In this document: in pieces, positions 13,920 through 15,863 of the stretch | How positions within the stretch are numbered: the stretch's first letter is position 1 | Layout of the letters: each line of letters starts with the position of its first letter | NCBI GenBank assembly: GCA_014799765.1 | Contig: JAAVHK010000065.1 | Span: 1-15,863, forward strand | DNA: 15,863 bases | Reading direction: 5' to 3' | DNA from: Ruminococcus sp. | Lineage (GTDB): Bacteria; Bacillota; Clostridia; Oscillospirales; Ruminococcaceae | Position numbers and translations under genes: made by a program | Notes under the pieces: model-generated | Seen by the model: only the letters and a program-made list of their open reading frames with translations | Databases searched by the model: none | Told to the model about the DNA's origin: nothing

Positions 13920-14112
13920 TTTCCGACACCTCTTTCTGTTGAAGTTCAGCTTTTTTGCGTCGATAATAAGCCCTCTGATAAGCGATACGTTCTTCACGGT
14001 GTTCACGATAATAGGCTTTATGTAACATCTGATGATATTCTTTTCCGCCCCAGTTGTAGTAGTAGTCACGAGCCTGTGCCTGACGGATAAGTTTTTTTTC
14101 GTCGTCGGTCAT
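13897..14112 (-). CDS. Small basic tyrosine-rich hypothetical protein
   Basis: A 71-residue protein that I cannot assign to a named family. It is very rich in Tyr, Arg, Lys and Glu: RDYYYNWGGKEYHQMLHKAY, then YREHREERIAYQRAYYRRKK, and is predicted to be almost wholly helical. This type of YxxHxxE/YQRAYYRRKK sequence recurs in small phage proteins near recombination genes, and the basic surface would fit nucleic-acid binding, but that is inference. The ATG at 14112 overlaps the stop of the pentapeptide-repeat gene (ATGA) and is preceded by a strong GGAGGGG site. Confidence 0.68.
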   Translation of the reverse strand: MTDDEKKLIRQAQARDYYYNWGGKEYHQMLHKAYYREHREERIAYQRAYYRRKKAELQQKEVSENATSEEV

Positions 14113-14822
14113 GACTGCCCCTCCGTTTCAGACACAACCCCGATAAGTTCCGCACGTTCGCAACGCATCTGACCGGTACTGTTATACGGTACGCACACAC
14201 CGGAAAGCCATTCCCACCGGATAAGTAACTGCCATATTTTGCCGTGATAATGTGTTTTCACCCAATCAAGCGGTGCTACGTTGATACCACAACCGAAACT
14301 GTTTGTACGGTCAAAGTGGACGTTCTCCGAGATTACAGAACCTTTTTCGAGTTTCCATGCAAAAGGTGGCGGATAACTTTTTCCAAAAGTCTTGTAAGCT
14401 ATTATGCCGTCTGTGGTGGATTCAAAGTTGTTTCTGATAAAGTCGCATTGTGGCATGAGACCTGTTGTACCGGAGAGATTCGCACTGATAAGATTTGCGT
14501 AACTGAGGTTTGCGTTGGTGAGGTCTGCTCCGGTAAGGTCTGCCCCGAAAAGATTGGTACAGATAAGCCAGGCATCAGTAAAATTAGCATCGTATAAATT
14601 TGTACCGCTAAGGTCTGCCCCTGTGAGATTTGCACCATTGAAATTTACATGGTTGAGATTCATACCATTAAGATTTACATATCTGAGGTCTGCACCGGAG
14701 AGATTTACACCTGTGAGATTTATACCTTTCAGGTCTTTCCAACTGAGGTCGGCACATTCACCGCCGTTTTCGTGGTTTAACCACATCTGGTGTTTTCTTA
14801 GAGTTTCCTGTAATCTTTTCAT
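14109..14822 (-). CDS. Pentapeptide-repeat protein with a separate C-terminal domain
   Basis: A 237-residue protein. Residues about 23-118 are roughly 19 pentapeptide repeats of the A(D/N)LxG type (for example LTGVNLSGADLRYVNLNG, then GANLTGADLSGTNLYDANF), which fold as a right-handed quadrilateral beta-helix. The last 115 residues are a different domain: DGIIAYKTFGKSYPPPFAWK, then SFGCGINVAPLDWVKTHYHG and VPYNSTGQMRCERAELIGVV. That tail resembles the domain that follows pentapeptides in some phage proteins (DUF5758/DUF7666-like), a tentative match. Pentapeptide proteins include gyrase-protecting DNA mimics, so an effect on host topoisomerase is possible but unsupported here. It has an AAAGGAAG site and overlaps the HTH gene upstream by four bases. 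The repeats also show as a 15-bp DNA periodicity. Confidence 0.88.
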   Translation of the reverse strand: MKRLQETLRKHQMWLNHENGGECADLSWKDLKGINLTGVNLSGADLRYVNLNGMNLNHVNFNGANLTGADLSGTNLYDANFTDAWLICTNLFGADLTGADLTNANLSYANLISANLSGTTGLMPQCDFIRNNFESTTDGIIAYKTFGKSYPPPFAWKLEKGSVISENVHFDRTNSFGCGINVAPLDWVKTHYHGKIWQLLIRWEWLSGVCVPYNSTGQMRCERAELIGVVSETEGQS

Positions 14823-15034
14823 ATATTTACTTCCTTTCTGTCGTCGAAAATGAGGTAGTCGACGCTGATACCAAGTGCCATTGAAATTATGGCAATTCGT
14901 TGAAAAGACGGCTTGAAATGCCCTCTTTCGAGACGTGATATATAAGGCTGAGTAGTCTGAATACGCTTTGCGAGTTCCTCTTGTGTGTAGCCGAGTTCCT
15001 TGCGACGTGTTTCTATTTTCTGACCAAATGTCAT
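14819..15034 (-). CDS. Cro/C1-type HTH regulator (XRE family)
   Basis: A 71-residue protein with a textbook XRE domain: IETRRKELGYTQEELAKRIQ, TTQPYISRLERG as the recognition helix, KPSFQRIAIISMALGISVDYL as the last two helices, and a short acidic/basic end. Proteins of this size bind operators as dimers, like Cro, and lack the C-terminal cleavage domain of CI-type repressors. The ATG at 15034 overlaps the stop of the antirepressor-like gene (ATGA) and has a GGGGTGAG site upstream, so the two are co-expressed. It may control the early operon promoter, which would lie beyond the right edge. Confidence 0.9.
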   Translation of the reverse strand: MTFGQKIETRRKELGYTQEELAKRIQTTQPYISRLERGHFKPSFQRIAIISMALGISVDYLIFDDRKEVNI

Positions 15035-15863
15035 ATACTCACCCCATTTCCGCTGACGTTGTCTTTAACCGCCATTTCCTTAACGACGGCTATATAAATT
15101 TCGGTCAGTTTTTTGTCGTCTGCGATAACGTCGACGTTGTTCAGACGGTGGATTCTGTTTTCCGGTATTCCTCTTTCGTACATACGGTCACGGAGATTTT
15201 CAAGCCGTCGACTCAGGTTTACACCTGCTCTGAACTCGATTTCTTCGTAGATGTCAAGATAGATGTCACGTATTTCAGAATCTGTTGCAATGGCTATGCG
15301 GTTTATCAGAGAGTGTGTAGCCTTACGCCAGTCCGGACTTCTGCCATGTACGGTCATAAGGCGTTTAGTATCTGAATTGCTTTCGAGTTTTCCGAGACGG
15401 CTTGACAATTCGTCAAACTTACGGAGCAGGTCATTGTAAGGCGGTACAGTTTTCGGAGTGCTGAAATATTTCCCGAGCAGGTACTCATATACTTCGTATG
15501 CCTTATCGGTGCTGAGGTTTTTTGCGTGTAACAACGAACCGGCTTCCGTCCATACGTAGAGAATTGAAGTCTGTCTGCTGACGATTCCCACATTTTTTGG
15601 ATTGTTCTTGAAGTTCCGGAGTTCCTTACCTGTAAGGCGGTAGAAATGCGTACCCTCAATGAAACGATTTCTGTGGCGGTTGAAATTCTGCGATATAGAT
15701 TTATTTGTCGTACCGTAAGCCTGTGCGAGTTGCGAGGTTGTAAGAACTTTGTTTCCGTCGTATGATATAGTTGCGAACTGTATCGGGAAATCCGGAGATA
15801 TACGGACCGTTGCGACGGAGTATGTACCGTGTCTGCGGATTTCAGGAAGTACTTCTTCGAAAA
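15031..15863 (-). CDS. Antirepressor-like protein with BRO end and ORF6N domain, 5' end outside window
   Basis: The frame is open to the right edge, so the start is missing; 276 residues are visible. The first visible residues FEEVLPEIRRHGTY match the end of a BRO-N/antirepressor domain. An ORF6N domain follows (about visible residues 25-130): ISYDGNKVLTTSQLAQAYGT, then ISQNFNRHRNRFIEGTHFYR, LTGKELRNFKNNPKNVGIVS and YVWTEAGSLLHAKNLSTDKA. The C-terminal third is helical with WRKATHSLINRIAIATD and IYLDIYEEIEFRAGVN, similar to the ORF6C-type tail. Such multi-domain phage proteins bind DNA and often counter repressors. An internal GTG at 15591 would give a shortened product but it falls in the middle of the ORF6N domain and has no ribosome binding site. 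Confidence 0.87.
   Translation of the reverse strand, partial: FEEVLPEIRRHGTYSVATVRISPDFPIQFATISYDGNKVLTTSQLAQAYGTTNKSISQNFNRHRNRFIEGTHFYRLTGKELRNFKNNPKNVGIVSRQTSILYVWTEAGSLLHAKNLSTDKAYEVYEYLLGKYFSTPKTVPPYNDLLRKFDELSSRLGKLESNSDTKRLMTVHGRSPDWRKATHSLINRIAIATDSEIRDIYLDIYEEIEFRAGVNLSRRLENLRDRMYERGIPENRIHRLNNVDVIADDKKLTEIYIAVVKEMAVKDNVSGNGVSI

Noticed and set aside
14461..14755. 15-bp DNA direct repeats as a possible satellite or binding-site array
   Set aside because: The period is a multiple of three and matches the pentapeptide protein repeats exactly, so protein repetition explains it.
14515..14853. Plus-strand open frame with repeated RSAPVR-like residues
   Set aside because: It is the antisense reading of the 15-bp pentapeptide-coding repeats, which keep every frame open; no start signal.
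1..15863. tRNA or rRNA genes, insertion sequences, integrase or attachment sites
   Set aside because: I looked on both strands and found no cloverleaf with a CCA-end pattern, transposase motifs, or integrase-like coding sequence in this window.

Overview
The window is a contiguous piece of a tailed-phage genome (a prophage or a free phage; no integrase, lysis gene or attachment site is in view to decide). Every gene I accept is on the minus strand, so the biological order runs from base 15863 down to base 1. Strong AGGAGG-type ribosome binding sites, moderate-to-low GC, four-base ATGA overlaps between genes, and the families present (DUF1351-RecT-YqaJ, DnaD-like initiator with a phage C-terminal domain, SPP1-type terminase, portal and MuF) point to a siphovirus of a low-GC Gram-positive host. 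A Ruminococcus-like member of the Clostridia is my best guess from overall style, not a proof.

Region 1 (15863-11133) holds early regulation and recombination: a BRO/ORF6N antirepressor-like gene cut by the right edge, a Cro/C1-type HTH gene, a pentapeptide-repeat protein, two small proteins (one HTH-like), a 46-residue membrane protein, then a phage recombination set (YqaJ exonuclease, DUF1351 protein, RecT annealase). Region 2 (11049-8586) holds replication: a DnaD-like initiator gene that carries inside it an array of 11-bp iterons next to an AT-rich stretch (a probable phage origin), a DnaC-type helicase loader, a cysteine-rich zinc protein and a RusA resolvase. Region 3 (8589-6767) holds a cytosine-methyltransferase-like gene, a radical SAM gene with a B12-type N-terminus and a small HTH gene, closed by a rho-independent terminator.

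Region 4 (6698-3495) opens with a near-consensus promoter and contains a ParB-like gene, a second radical SAM gene of the SplB/spore-photoproduct-lyase-like type, and the small and large terminase subunits. Region 5 (3385-1) is the head module: portal (apparently started at an ATT codon), a small unknown protein, a MuF-type head protein, an HK97 gp10-like protein and the start of a GP20-type scaffold.

Beyond the genes, the most notable signals are: the in-gene iterons; a dispersed octamer GGAGCAGG, 11 copies on both strands and in several reading frames; almost complete absence of GATC, GGCC, GCGC and CGCG; and two different radical SAM enzymes placed beside a methyltransferase-like gene and a ParB-like gene, which could form an uncharacterised nucleic-acid modification or repair module.
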